Origin: Comamonas sp. BIGb0124
GTDB taxonomy: Bacteria; Pseudomonadota; Gammaproteobacteria; Burkholderiales; Burkholderiaceae_C
Assembly (NCBI RefSeq): GCF_003752175.1
Contig: NZ_RJVF01000011.1
Coordinates: 310,001-374,000 of the forward strand
DNA: 64,000 nucleotides
Reading direction: 5' to 3'
Positions 53,401 through 62,164 of this stretch are shown here, piece by piece. The translations under genes were made by a program, and so were the position numbers. Under the pieces are notes generated by a model that saw nothing but the letters and a program-made list of their open reading frames with translations, was not told where the DNA came from and ran no database searches. Position 1 is the stretch's first letter. The number at the start of each line of letters is the position of its first letter.

Positions 53401-54813
53401 TCAGCGTGCGGGCGTGATGCGGGTGATGCGATCGCCCTTGGCGTCGTCTTCGCCGCGCGACTTGTTGACCGCGAAGACATTGCCCTTGCCGTCGGTGGCG
53501 ACGTGGTTGGGCAGCGTGCCGTTGTCGAGGTTGGCGACGATGCGGCCATCCGGATCGATCACCGTCACCGTGCCCGCACCGCGGTTGCTCACGTAGGCAA
53601 GGCGCTTGACCGGGTCGAAGGTCACGTTCAGCGCACCGGCGCCGGTCGGCACCAGATGCAGCGTCTTGCCGCTGGCGACATCGACGATGGCCACGTTGTC
53701 GCTGCCTTGCGAGGCCACGAACAGGCGGTCGGTCTTGGGGTCGTGGGCCACGCCGATGGCGGACTTGGCACCTTCGACCGGGAACACCTTCTCGACGGTC
53801 TCGGTCTTGCCGTCGATGACGGCGGCTTCGTTGGTGCTCAGGCTCACGGCGTAGAGCTTGTGCACGGCCGGGTCGAGGTGCAGGCTGCCGACCGAGAAGT
53901 TCTCGCCGCGCACGGTGGACTTGATCTCGATGTTCTTGGTGAAGGCCAGGGCCTTGGCGTCGAAGACGGCGATGTTGGGCGTGCCCGTGGCCGACGCGAA
54001 GGCGCGGTCCAGGGTCGTGTCGATCACCACGTCGCGCGCATGCACCACCGTGCCGGCGTCGAACTGCTTGACCAGCGACAGGTCGGACTGCTTGTACACC
54101 GCCACGGTGTTCTGGCGGGTGTTGGTCACCCACACGTTGCCGTTGCGGTCGTCGGCGCCCACGCCGTAGACGGCATAGACACCGCCGTCGGCGCCGTTGC
54201 GGCCCGGTGCGGCTGCAGGGGTCACGCTCGCCTGCACGGCCAGCGTCTGGGCGTCGATCTTGAGCAGTTGCGAGGCCTTGACCGGCGGGCGGCCCACGGC
54301 CGAGGTCACGAACACCGAGCCGTTCTTGGCGCTGATGTCGGACTGGTAGAGGCCTTGCACCAGCTTGGCGCTGGCCTGGCTGAACAGGTTGGCACCCGAC
54401 AGCGGCACCACCGGCGAAACCTTGAGCGGGAAGACGGCCGAGTAGGACGGGTTCACCGTCGTCACCACGATGGGGTGCTGGCCGGGCGCTGCATCTTCGG
54501 GGATGCGGATGGTGGCCTTGAAGTTGCCTTCCGCATCGGCCACGTAGGCGTTGCCCGTGTTGAGCACCGTGGCGCCGCGCGACAGGGTGATCTGCTGGCC
54601 GGGCGTGAAGCCGCGGCCATTGAGCGTGACTTCGCTGCCCGCCAGGATCGCCGCACCGCCGCTGGCCTGCGCGCTGATCATGCCCTTGTAGTTCGGGTCC
54701 GGTGCCTCGAAGGCCGAAGCGGCCATCGCCGACTGCATGCCCAGGGCCATCAGGCCGGCCAGCAGGCTGAGAGTGAAGGCCTTGCGGGCCGGTGTGCGTT
54801 GCGTGGTGCTCAT
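53401..54813 (-). CDS. YncE-like YVTN beta-propeller secreted protein
   Basis: A 470-residue exported protein with a signal peptide ending SAMAA. Residues about 50-135 form an Ig-like domain (GSEVTLNGRGFTPGQQITLS). After that come seven-bladed-propeller repeats with NGNVWVTNTRQNTVAVYK, KTDRLFVASQGSDNVAIVDV and KRLAYVSNRGAGTVTVID. E. coli YncE has the propeller without the added Ig-like part. Function is unknown; YncE expression rises when Fur is inactive. AGGAG eight bases before the ATG supports the start. Confidence 0.85.
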   Translation of the reverse strand: MSTTQRTPARKAFTLSLLAGLMALGMQSAMAASAFEAPDPNYKGMISAQASGGAAILAGSEVTLNGRGFTPGQQITLSRGATVLNTGNAYVADAEGNFKATIRIPEDAAPGQHPIVVTTVNPSYSAVFPLKVSPVVPLSGANLFSQASAKLVQGLYQSDISAKNGSVFVTSAVGRPPVKASQLLKIDAQTLAVQASVTPAAAPGRNGADGGVYAVYGVGADDRNGNVWVTNTRQNTVAVYKQSDLSLVKQFDAGTVVHARDVVIDTTLDRAFASATGTPNIAVFDAKALAFTKNIEIKSTVRGENFSVGSLHLDPAVHKLYAVSLSTNEAAVIDGKTETVEKVFPVEGAKSAIGVAHDPKTDRLFVASQGSDNVAIVDVASGKTLHLVPTGAGALNVTFDPVKRLAYVSNRGAGTVTVIDPDGRIVANLDNGTLPNHVATDGKGNVFAVNKSRGEDDAKGDRITRITPAR

Positions 54814-55544
54814 AAAAAAACTCCTAGCAGTGCGGATGGATGGATCCGCGGGTCAGTCGAAGCCGGCCTGCCGCCCGGTCGTCACCGATGGGCGCAGGGC
54901 GATATCCTGGCGCGTCTGCCGCAGCCGCCCAGGGGGGTTGCAGGCATGTCCGAGCCGGGCGCATCTTAAAACATAAAGGCAAACGACTTTCATTTGAATT
55001 CACGCTCTTCTTGCAGGGCCAAGCGTCCCGTGCGGCGTCCGCGGCCGATCGGCAGGCCGTCTGCGGGCCGGGGCACCGTCGCCAAGCCGCCGACGCAATG
55101 AGCCGGCCACATGTTTCAGGAGTTTCTGAAACAAATTCAGTTACCTTTGTGTACAACCGCGACAAAACGACGGATGAAAATCGATGGACCGGCTGGAATT
55201 CCGGTTCAGGGTAGTCTGAAAGTTTGCATTAAGTCTTATAGAAGACTGAAGAGGGTCGGCGGTCCCCGTCGGACATCGCCTTGGGTTTACCCTTGCTTTT
55301 TCGTGCAAGCGAGTGCTTACATGTGGTTTTCTGCGACGTTGCAGGGTTTTTCGGTCCCGGCACTTGCCTCTCAAGGAAAAATCTGATTCATAATGAACGT
55401 TGCGATTTTTGCAGGCATGTACTTTTTTGGCCTGCGGCAACGCGTAGTCGGGTGAATGCACGGTAACGCACCACAGCGTTTTCAGGTTTGTTGTGCTATC
55501 GGGACGTCATCGATTTTTTTAGTGTTTATGAGGAGTCCCTTTAA
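54814..55544. other. 731-bp AT-rich regulatory region upstream of the RRM gene
   Basis: No gene is seen here. The region holds the start of the minus-strand YncE-like gene on the left, the TTTCAG-N6-CTGAAA site at 55114-55131, a small palindrome AGTCTTATAGAAGACT, and a candidate promoter of the RRM gene (TTGCCT 55364-55369; CATAAT 55389-55394; 19-bp spacer). That promoter would give a leader of about 145 bases with T-rich stretches, as often seen upstream of cold-induced genes. Confidence 0.5.
55113..55132. promoter_or_regulatory. TTTCAG-N6-CTGAAA operator, second copy
   Basis: GTTTCAGGAGTTTCTGAAAC has perfect 7-bp arms around GAGTTT. Its half-sites and spacing equal those of the palindrome on the cyd promoter (44493-44510). 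It lies 300 bp upstream of the YncE-like gene start and 413 bp upstream of the RRM gene. Confidence 0.5.
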
Positions 55545-56009
55545 ATGGGCAACAAACTGTACGTCGGCAACCTGTCCTATGGCTTCCGCGACGACGACCT
55601 GCAACAGGCATTCAGCGAATTCGGCGCCGTCAACAGCGCCAAGGTCATGATGGAACGTGACACTGGCCGCTCCAAGGGCTTCGGCTTTGTGGAAATGGGT
55701 AGCGACGAAGAAGCGCAAGCTGCCATCAACGGCCTGAACGGCCAATCCCTGGGCGGCCGTAACATCGTCGTCAACGAAGCGCGTCCCATGGAAGCGCGTC
55801 CCCCCCGCACCGGCGGTTTCGGTGGCGGCGGCGGCTTCGGCGGCGGCCGTCGTGAAGGCGGCGGCGGTGGCGGCGGCGGCTTCGGCGGCGGTCGTCGTGA
55901 AGGCGGCGGCGGCAGCGACGGCGGCTTCCGTAGCCCCTACGGCCCCGGCTCGCGCAATGGCGGCGGCGGCGGTGGCCGCGGCGGCTACGGCGGTGGCAGC
56001 AGCTACTGA
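55545..56009 (+). CDS. Glycine-rich RNA-recognition-motif protein
   Basis: A 154-residue RNA-binding protein. One RRM (residues about 3-80) has RNP2 LYVGNLSY and RNP1 KGFGFVEM. The rest is a low-complexity tail of Gly with RREGGG repeats, ending in a Tyr-containing GGYGGGSSY. Such bacterial RRM proteins are induced by cold and thought to act as RNA chaperones. AGGAG at 55531-55535 is well spaced. The tail's GGC/GGT-rich DNA repeats are coding, not a separate element. Confidence 0.93.
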   Translation: MGNKLYVGNLSYGFRDDDLQQAFSEFGAVNSAKVMMERDTGRSKGFGFVEMGSDEEAQAAINGLNGQSLGGRNIVVNEARPMEARPPRTGGFGGGGGFGGGRREGGGGGGGGFGGGRREGGGGSDGGFRSPYGPGSRNGGGGGGRGGYGGGSSY

Positions 56010-56343
56010 TCGTCGATAGGCGCTGTGACCGGCAAGCTCTGTCTTGCCGGTGACGCGTGATCGATACAAGACAAAACCCGCGTGGTGCAAACCGCGCGGG
56101 TTTTGTCGTTCTGGGCCATCCCTGGAGGGCAGGGATGCGATCGCAGCCGGCCCAGGCCGTGCCGGCCGTCATCCCGTCCTCTTGCCAGTTTCTGGCACGG
56201 GTTTGTTGTGGCGTGGGCGCGAGCGGCGTCAAAAAGCCGCAGGGAGGGCCCTGAGGCACCGTCAGGCCCCATGACAACCCATCGCCGCACCCCTCGGCAG
56301 ACGGGGCGCCCCTCACGCCTTCAGGAGGCGCAACGGCCCGCGA
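56010..56343. other. Intergenic region between convergent RRM and topB genes
   Basis: This 334-bp gap holds two hairpins. ACCGGCAAG (56028-56036) pairs with CTTGCCGGT (56043-56051), without a T-run. The second is the terminator listed at 56071-56106. The remaining 230 bp to topB show no gene or clear site. Confidence 0.6.
56071..56106. terminator. Intrinsic terminator, probably bidirectional
   Basis: ACAAAACCCGCG (56071-56082) and CGCGGGTTTTGT (56095-56106) form a perfect 12-bp stem whose outer pairs supply a T-run on each strand. It lies 62 bp after the RRM gene and can also stop minus-strand transcripts coming from topB. Confidence 0.85.
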
Positions 56344-59019
56344 TCAGGACGAGGCCGTCTTGCGTGCAGCGGTCTTGCGTGCCGGTGCCTTTTTCGTGGC
56401 GGCCGTCTTGGTGGCTGCGGTCTTGGTCGCACCGGCCGTCTTGCGGGGCGGGAATTTCGAGGTTCGCGGTTCGAACTCGAAGCCGACCTTGCCTGCCGCG
56501 GCATCCCACACCAGAAACGCCTTGAAGGCCCGGCGGGTCTTGTTCGAGATGAACTTGTCGAGCAGATCGGTCTTGCCGGTGGCCAGCAGCTTGCGCATCT
56601 GTTCGCGCTCGATGGGCTGCTGCAGGATGATCTTGGCGACCTTGAAACTGCTGGTCGGCGTCGGGTGCTTGACCGTCGGCACGGCCAGTTCACTCACGTA
56701 GTTGCTGCCCCACTCGTACACCTGGCCTTCGTCGGCAGGCGACTTGCCCAGCGGCTCCTCGTTGCTGAAGTCGGCCAGTTCTCCGGTCTCTTCGGCGTCC
56801 TTCTTGTCGTCGCCGAAGTCGAACTCGAGTTTCCAGTTGCCCAGTTCTTCGTCGCGCACCAGGGCCATCTCGGCCGTGAATGGCCAGCCGGCCTTGGAGC
56901 GGAAACCCTCGAGCGGGCCGATGCGCTTGTCGCGCAGGAACTGCTCGGCCTCGGCCGGTTCGAAGGTGCGTCCACCGGGAATCTTGCTGAAGGAAAAACC
57001 GCAGCCCGCGCTCTTGCCGTCGGCGCCCGTGCAGGCATAGCGGCGGTAGTTTTCCTTGACCACGCCGCTGCAGTTGGGGCAGGGCGTGGTCAGCGTGGCG
57101 TAGTCGCCCGGGATGGTGTCGCGGTCGTATTCCTTGGCCTTCTTGACGATGTGCTCGGTCATCTGCGCAATGCCCTGCATGAAGGCTTCGCGGCTGAGCT
57201 GGCCGCGCTCGATCTGCGCCAGCTGGTATTCCCAGTCACCGGTGAGTTCGGGCTTGGAGAGTTCCTGCACGCCCAGGCCGCGCAGCAGCGTCATGAGCTG
57301 GAAGGCCTTGGCCGTGGGGATCATCTCGCGGCCCTCGCGCAGCAGGTACTTCTCGAGAATCAGCCCTTCGATGATGGAGGCGCGCGTGGCCGGGGTGCCC
57401 AGGCCCTTTTCCTGCATGGCTTCGCGCAGCTCGTCGTCGTCGACGAACTTGCCCGCGCCTTCCATGGCGCCCAGCAGCGTGGCTTCCGAGTAACGGGCCG
57501 GCGGCTTGGTCTTCAGGGCCTTGGCCTGCGCGTCGGCGGTCTCGACCGTTTCGCCTGCGCGCACCGGCACCAGGTTCTGCGAGGACGCTTCGTCCTTGGG
57601 TGCGCCTTCCTCGACGATCTGCGCTTCCTTGCCGTAGATCGCCAGCCAGCCGGCCTTGACCAGCACCTTGCCCTCGGTCTTGAAGTGGTGGGTCAGCACC
57701 TGCGAGATGCGTGTCGTCACCCGGTACTCGGCCGCCGGGAAGAACACCGCCAGGAAACGCCGTACGACCAGGTCGTAGAGCTTCTGCTCGGCATCCGACA
57801 GCGCGCCGGGTTCCTGCAGCGTGGGGATGATGGCAAAGTGATCGCTGACCTTGCTGTCGTCGAAGACTTTTTTGGTGGGCTTGACGTAGTTCTGGTCGAT
57901 CGCCTGCTGTGCGAAGGGCGCGAGGTGGCGCTGGCCGCTCTGCGCCAGCATCGCCATCGTCTGGTGGGTGACGGCGAGGTAGTCGCCCGGCAGGTGGCGC
58001 GAGTCCGTCCGGGGGTAGGTCAGGGCCTTGTGTTTTTCATACAGGCTCTGCGCCAGCGCCAGTGTGGTCTTGGCCGAGAAGCCAAAGCGCCCGTTGGCCT
58101 CGCGCTGCAGCGAGGTCAGGTCGAACAGCGTCGGCGAGGCCTGTGTGGTGGGTTTGCTTTCCTCGCTGACCGTGGCGGGCTGGCCCCGCACGGCGTCGGC
58201 GATCGCCTGCGCTTCGCGCAGCGTCCACAGGCGGTCGGCGCGCTGCTCGGCGTCCTCGGGGTTCTTTTTCCACTGGGGGTTGAACCATTTGCCCGGATAG
58301 ACACCGGCCTCGGCCTCGAAGCTGGCGTGGATTTCCCAGTAGTCGCGGCTGACGAACTTGCGGATCTTCTCCTCGCGTTCGACCACCACGGCCAGCGTGG
58401 GCGTCTGCACGCGGCCCACGGTGGTGAGGAAAAATCCGCCGTCGCGCGAGTTGAAGGCCGTCATGGCCCGGGTGCCGTTGATGCCGACCAGCCAGTCGGC
58501 CTCCGAGCGGCTGCGCGCGGCATCGGCCAGGCCCTGCATCTGCTGTTCGCTGCGCAGGTGGTCGAAGCCGTCGCGGATGGCTTGCGGCGTCATCGACTGC
58601 AGCCACAGGCGCCGCACCGGCTTGCCCAGGGGTTTCTTGCCGCCTGCGTACTGCTCGATGAGGCGGAAGATCAATTCGCCTTCGCGGCCCGCGTCGCAGG
58701 CGTTGATGAGTTCGGTCACGTCCTTGCGCTTGGCCAGCTTGACCACTGCGCCCAGCCGGCTCTTGGTCTTGTCGACCGGCTTGAGGTCGAAGTAGGGCGG
58801 GATCACCGGCAGGTTGGCGAAACTCCACTTGCCGCGCTTGACGTCGAATTCTTCCGGGGCCTGGATCTCGACCAGGTGACCGACGGCACTGGTGACGACG
58901 TATTCGTCGTTTTCGAAGTGGTCGTCGTGTTTGTCGAACTTGCCTGCCACAGGGGTCAGTGCGCGGACGATGTCCTGCGCGACCGACGGTTTTTCAGCGA
59001 TGACCAGCCGTTTGCTCAT
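56344..59019 (-). CDS. topB: DNA topoisomerase III
   Basis: An 891-residue type IA topoisomerase. The Toprim start RLVIAEKPSVAQDIVRAL, DAGREGELIFRLIEQ, the catalytic Tyr in LTYPRTDSRHLP near residue 335, and a late Cys block CPNCSG...CGFSFSK are in order. It separates linked DNA molecules during replication and recombination. It is longer than E. coli TopB (653). After residue 860 comes a tail of repeated A-T-K units (ATKTAATKTAATKKAPARK), a basic DNA-binding extension like those on histone-H1-like proteins. Confidence 0.95.
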   Translation of the reverse strand: MSKRLVIAEKPSVAQDIVRALTPVAGKFDKHDDHFENDEYVVTSAVGHLVEIQAPEEFDVKRGKWSFANLPVIPPYFDLKPVDKTKSRLGAVVKLAKRKDVTELINACDAGREGELIFRLIEQYAGGKKPLGKPVRRLWLQSMTPQAIRDGFDHLRSEQQMQGLADAARSRSEADWLVGINGTRAMTAFNSRDGGFFLTTVGRVQTPTLAVVVEREEKIRKFVSRDYWEIHASFEAEAGVYPGKWFNPQWKKNPEDAEQRADRLWTLREAQAIADAVRGQPATVSEESKPTTQASPTLFDLTSLQREANGRFGFSAKTTLALAQSLYEKHKALTYPRTDSRHLPGDYLAVTHQTMAMLAQSGQRHLAPFAQQAIDQNYVKPTKKVFDDSKVSDHFAIIPTLQEPGALSDAEQKLYDLVVRRFLAVFFPAAEYRVTTRISQVLTHHFKTEGKVLVKAGWLAIYGKEAQIVEEGAPKDEASSQNLVPVRAGETVETADAQAKALKTKPPARYSEATLLGAMEGAGKFVDDDELREAMQEKGLGTPATRASIIEGLILEKYLLREGREMIPTAKAFQLMTLLRGLGVQELSKPELTGDWEYQLAQIERGQLSREAFMQGIAQMTEHIVKKAKEYDRDTIPGDYATLTTPCPNCSGVVKENYRRYACTGADGKSAGCGFSFSKIPGGRTFEPAEAEQFLRDKRIGPLEGFRSKAGWPFTAEMALVRDEELGNWKLEFDFGDDKKDAEETGELADFSNEEPLGKSPADEGQVYEWGSNYVSELAVPTVKHPTPTSSFKVAKIILQQPIEREQMRKLLATGKTDLLDKFISNKTRRAFKAFLVWDAAAGKVGFEFEPRTSKFPPRKTAGATKTAATKTAATKKAPARKTAARKTASS

Positions 59020-59276
59020 GTGTCGTCTTCCATCTTGGTGTGTTGCTCGCGCCGGGCCTGGTCGCCCGGACGGAACGTCTTCGTCAGCAGCCTGGCTGCT
59101 GCCCGGGCCGGCTTGGCCCAGGCAGCGCCTGAATGAGGGTATCGGGGCCGATTGTTGCCGATCGGCGCAGCCGCAAGGCCACGCGCTTCCACAGCTTCTA
59201 CAATGCCCCTCGCGTGCGTACGCGCTCACGTGTGCGCGCATGCCTGCACCTATCAACTTACCAGAGTTTGCCTGCC

Positions 59277-59840
59277 ATGCCCGAGAAGGCCTCATCCCGC
59301 ACACCGTCCACCCCGGCCCCGTCCCGCCGTTCCACGCCTGCGGCGACCCGGGCACGAGCCGCGCGCCGCATCCAGGTGCGGCGCTCCGGTGTGCATGGGC
59401 GCGGCGTGTTCGCACTGCAGGACATCGCCGAGGGCGAGACCGTGATCGAGTATGTCGGCGAGGTCATCAGTTGGGACGAGGCCATGGATCGCCATCCCCA
59501 CGATCCGGCCGACCCGAACCACACCTTCTATTTCAGTCTCGAGGACGGCACCGTGATCGATGCCAAGCACGGCGGCAATTCCTCGCGCTGGATCAACCAT
59601 GCCTGCGCGCCCAACTGCCATGCCGACGAGGAAGGGGGCCGTGTCTTCATCCGTGCGCTGCGCAACATCCATGCGGGCGAGGAACTGAGCTACGACTACG
59701 GCCTGGTGATCGACGAGCGCTACACGCCCAAACTCAAGGCCGAATACCCGTGCTGGTGTGGTGCGCCCGATTGCCGCGGCACGCTGCTGGCGCCCAAGCG
59801 CGGCAAGCCCGTGCGGCCCAAGAGCGAGGTGCGGCGATGA
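59277..59840 (+). CDS. SET-domain protein-lysine methyltransferase-like protein
   Basis: A 187-residue protein with a complete SET domain: VHGRGVFALQDIAEGETVIEYVGEVIS, the cofactor/active-site motif RWINHACAPNC, GEELSYDYG with the catalytic Tyr, and a post-SET CWCGAPDCRGTLL. The N-terminal 35 residues are Arg/Ala/Thr/Pro-rich. Bacterial SET proteins can methylate DNA-binding or host proteins; the target is unknown. ATG at 59277 is preferred over a longer open frame. Its stop overlaps the birA start by 4 bp. Confidence 0.88.
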   Translation: MPEKASSRTPSTPAPSRRSTPAATRARAARRIQVRRSGVHGRGVFALQDIAEGETVIEYVGEVISWDEAMDRHPHDPADPNHTFYFSLEDGTVIDAKHGGNSSRWINHACAPNCHADEEGGRVFIRALRNIHAGEELSYDYGLVIDERYTPKLKAEYPCWCGAPDCRGTLLAPKRGKPVRPKSEVRR

Positions 59841-60676
59841 CCGGCCCGCAAGCCGCCGGCCTCTCGTCCCTGCGACCGTTGCGCTGGCCCGCCGAGGAGA
59901 TCTGGCAGGCCGTCAGCCCGCTCTGGCCGGACTTCGGCGTCGAGATCCTGCCCGAGATCGACTCCAGCAACAGCGAACTGCTGCGCCGCGCGCGGGCCGG
60001 CCGCACCGAGCCCACGCTGCTGGTCGCCGAGCTTCAGACGGCCGGCCGCGGCCGGCAGGGCAAGCCTTGGCAAAGCCAGCGCGACCGCCGCCTGGGCGAT
60101 GCGCTGTCGTTCTCCCTGGGGCTGCCGCTGCAGCCGGCCGACTGGTCCGGCCTGTCGCTGGCGGTCGGTGTGGCGGTGGCCGAGGCGCTGCATCCGGCCG
60201 TGCGCATCAAGTGGCCCAACGACGTCTGGCTGGACGGCCGCAAGCTCGCCGGCATCCTGATCGAGACCTGCGGCATGCCGGATGCCAACGGCCCGGGCGC
60301 CGAGCGCTACACCGTGATCGGCATCGGCATCAATGTGCTGCCGCGCGAGGCCGATGGCCTGTCCACTCCCCCGGCCTGCGTGCAGGACGTACTGCCCGGG
60401 CTGGACGCCCCTGCGGTGCTGGGCCGCGTGGTCCCCGCCCTGGCCCGGGCGCTGCGGGATTTCGGCGCGCACGGCTTCGACGGCTTCATGCCGCGTTTTG
60501 CCGCCCTCGACCTGCTCGACGGCCGGGAGGTCAACCTGTCCGACGGCCGCCATGGCCGGGCCTGCGGCGTGAGCGCGGGCGGCGCGCTGCGCGTGCGGCT
60601 GGCCGAAGGCGGGCCGGACGGCGGCCAGGTGGTCGAGGTGACCAGCGCCGACATCAGCGTCAGGCCCGCCGGCTGA
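59837..60676 (+). CDS. birA: Biotin-[acetyl-CoA-carboxylase] ligase, catalytic-only
   Basis: A 279-residue ligase that makes biotinyl-AMP and attaches biotin to carboxylases. Motifs: IDSSNSELLRRA, AGRGRQGKPWQS near residue 70, IKWPNDVWLDGRKLAGILIE near 120 and GIGINV. The N-terminal DNA-binding domain of E. coli BirA is missing, so it should not act as a biotin-operon repressor. The C-terminal 50 residues form the usual SH3-like domain. Confidence 0.93.
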   Translation: MTGPQAAGLSSLRPLRWPAEEIWQAVSPLWPDFGVEILPEIDSSNSELLRRARAGRTEPTLLVAELQTAGRGRQGKPWQSQRDRRLGDALSFSLGLPLQPADWSGLSLAVGVAVAEALHPAVRIKWPNDVWLDGRKLAGILIETCGMPDANGPGAERYTVIGIGINVLPREADGLSTPPACVQDVLPGLDAPAVLGRVVPALARALRDFGAHGFDGFMPRFAALDLLDGREVNLSDGRHGRACGVSAGGALRVRLAEGGPDGGQVVEVTSADISVRPAG

Positions 60677-60723
60677 GCCCGGCGAAGCCGGTACGGAAAC
60701 CCGCGTTGTCCACCCTGACGGAA

Positions 60724-60975
60724 ATGTTGCGTTCACTGGTCGTCGTCTTGCTGCTGGCCAACGGGCTGATCTGGCTCTGGTCCCATTTCACGGCCCCGCC
60801 GCGTGCCGCCGCGGGGCAGGCGGCCGATGCCCCGGGCCGCGTCCCCGAGATCCGGGCCGATGCGCTGCGGATCGTGGATCCCGCGGCCGTGCCGCAGGTT
60901 GCCGCACCTACATCCGCATCCGCACCGGGGGATGCCGAGTCCGAGTCCGCCCCCGACCGTTCCGTCCCGTTCTGA
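60724..60975 (+). CDS. Small single-span membrane protein
   Basis: An 83-residue protein starting MLRSLVVVLLLANGLIWLWS, a membrane anchor, followed by an Ala/Pro-rich segment with the pattern PEIRADALRIVDP. Function is unknown. It follows birA by 47 bp and may share its transcript. A TTG at 60706 would lengthen it by six residues. Confidence 0.6.
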   Translation: MLRSLVVVLLLANGLIWLWSHFTAPPRAAAGQAADAPGRVPEIRADALRIVDPAAVPQVAAPTSASAPGDAESESAPDRSVPF

Positions 60976-61020
60976 CGCAACACCCGCTCCGGCCGCACCG
61001 GGACCGGGCTTGCCCCTGCG

Positions 61021-61059
61021 CATGACAGGCCCATGTGACAGTGTCATGGGCCTGTCATG
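61021..61059. promoter_or_regulatory. 39-bp inverted repeat containing a Pho-box-like repeat
   Basis: CATGACAGGCCCATG (61021-61035) and CATGGGCCTGTCATG (61045-61059) are perfect 15-bp arms. Within it, GTGTCAT (61041-61047) and CTGTCAT (61052-61058) are direct repeats with a 4-bp spacer, the layout of a PhoB box (CTGTCAT-N4-CTGTCAY). It lies 57 bp upstream of an ABC importer gene. The hairpin could instead end the upstream transcript, though the following TTTCTT run is weak. Confidence 0.55.
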
Positions 61060-61115
61060 GCGCTTTCTTAAGCTGCCGCAGCCCGTTCCATGTGGGACGG
61101 TCTTCGGAGCTTTTC

Positions 61116-62135
61116 ATGCACATCGAATCTTTCCTGGCGGCGCGCACCGTGCGCCGCACGAGCCTGTGGCTGGCGGGTGCCGCCGTCGCCATGACCGCCC
61201 TGCTGGGCCTGAGCGCCCATGCGCAAGACCTGGTGCTCTACACCAGCCAGCCCAATTCCGACGCCCAGTCCACCGTGGACGCGTTCCAGAAAGCCTACCC
61301 CGGCATCAAGGTCGAGTGGGTGCGCGACGGCACCACGCAGCTCATGACACGCCTCGAGGCGGAAATGAACGCCGGTGCCGTCAAGCCCGATGTGCTGCTC
61401 ATCGCCGACAGCGTGACCATGGCCTCGCTCAAGGCACGTGACCTGCTGCAGCCCTACCTGAGCCCGGCCCGCACCGGCTACGACGCGGCGCTCTACGACG
61501 CCCAGGGCTATTACTACGGCACCAAGCTGATCACCACCGGCATCGCCTACAACACCCGTGCCGCCGTCAAGCCGGCAAGCTGGCAGGATCTGGCACGGCC
61601 CGAACTCAAGGGCCAGGTCACCATGCCCAGCCCCCTGTATTCGGGTGCGGCCCTGATTCACCTGGCCACCCTCACCGGTGCACCCGGGCTGGGCTGGAAC
61701 TACTACGAGCAGCTCAAGAACAACGGCGCGACGGCCCAGGGCGGCAACGGCGGCGTGCTGACGGCCATTGCCAGCGGAACCAAGCCCTACGGCGTGCTGG
61801 TCGACTACATGGCCGTGCGCGAAAAGGCCAAGGGCGCGCCCGTCGAGTTCGTGTTTCCCACCGAAGGCGTGAGCATGGTGACCGAGCCCGTCGCCATTCT
61901 CAAGTCGGCCAGGCATGCCGATGCCGCGCGCAAGTTCGTCGACTTCGTGCTCTCCAAGCCAGGCCAGGAACTGGTCTCCAAGCAGGGTTACGTGCCGGCG
62001 CTCGAGGGCGTGGCCATGCCCGACGGTTTCCCGTCGCGTTCGCAGATCAAGCTGATGGCTTTCGATGCCGACCAGGCGCTCAAGAACGCCGAAGCCGACA
62101 AACAGAAGTTCGGCCAGCTCTACGGCGCCAAGTAA
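61116..62135 (+). CDS. ABC substrate-binding protein, Fe3+/2-aminoethylphosphonate class
   Basis: A 339-residue periplasmic protein with a Sec signal ending AHA. The mature start LVLYTSQPNSDAQSTVDAFQKAYPGIKVEWVRDGTTQLMTRLEAE and the later AYNTRAAVKPASWQDLARPELKGQVTMPSP are typical of the FbpA/PhnS cluster. No C-terminal Tyr-Tyr pair of ferric binders is obvious, and a Pho-box-like site precedes it, so phosphonate binding is favoured. GGAG lies before the ATG at 61116. Confidence 0.85.
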   Translation: MHIESFLAARTVRRTSLWLAGAAVAMTALLGLSAHAQDLVLYTSQPNSDAQSTVDAFQKAYPGIKVEWVRDGTTQLMTRLEAEMNAGAVKPDVLLIADSVTMASLKARDLLQPYLSPARTGYDAALYDAQGYYYGTKLITTGIAYNTRAAVKPASWQDLARPELKGQVTMPSPLYSGAALIHLATLTGAPGLGWNYYEQLKNNGATAQGGNGGVLTAIASGTKPYGVLVDYMAVREKAKGAPVEFVFPTEGVSMVTEPVAILKSARHADAARKFVDFVLSKPGQELVSKQGYVPALEGVAMPDGFPSRSQIKLMAFDADQALKNAEADKQKFGQLYGAK

Positions 62136-62164
62136 GAAGACCGGAAACACAGCGGGGCTGATGG

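Noticed and set aside
55800-55990. Short GGC/GGT repeats that might suggest a tandem-repeat or CRISPR-like array
   Set aside because: They encode the Gly-rich tail of the RRM protein in frame; there are no regular repeat-spacer units.
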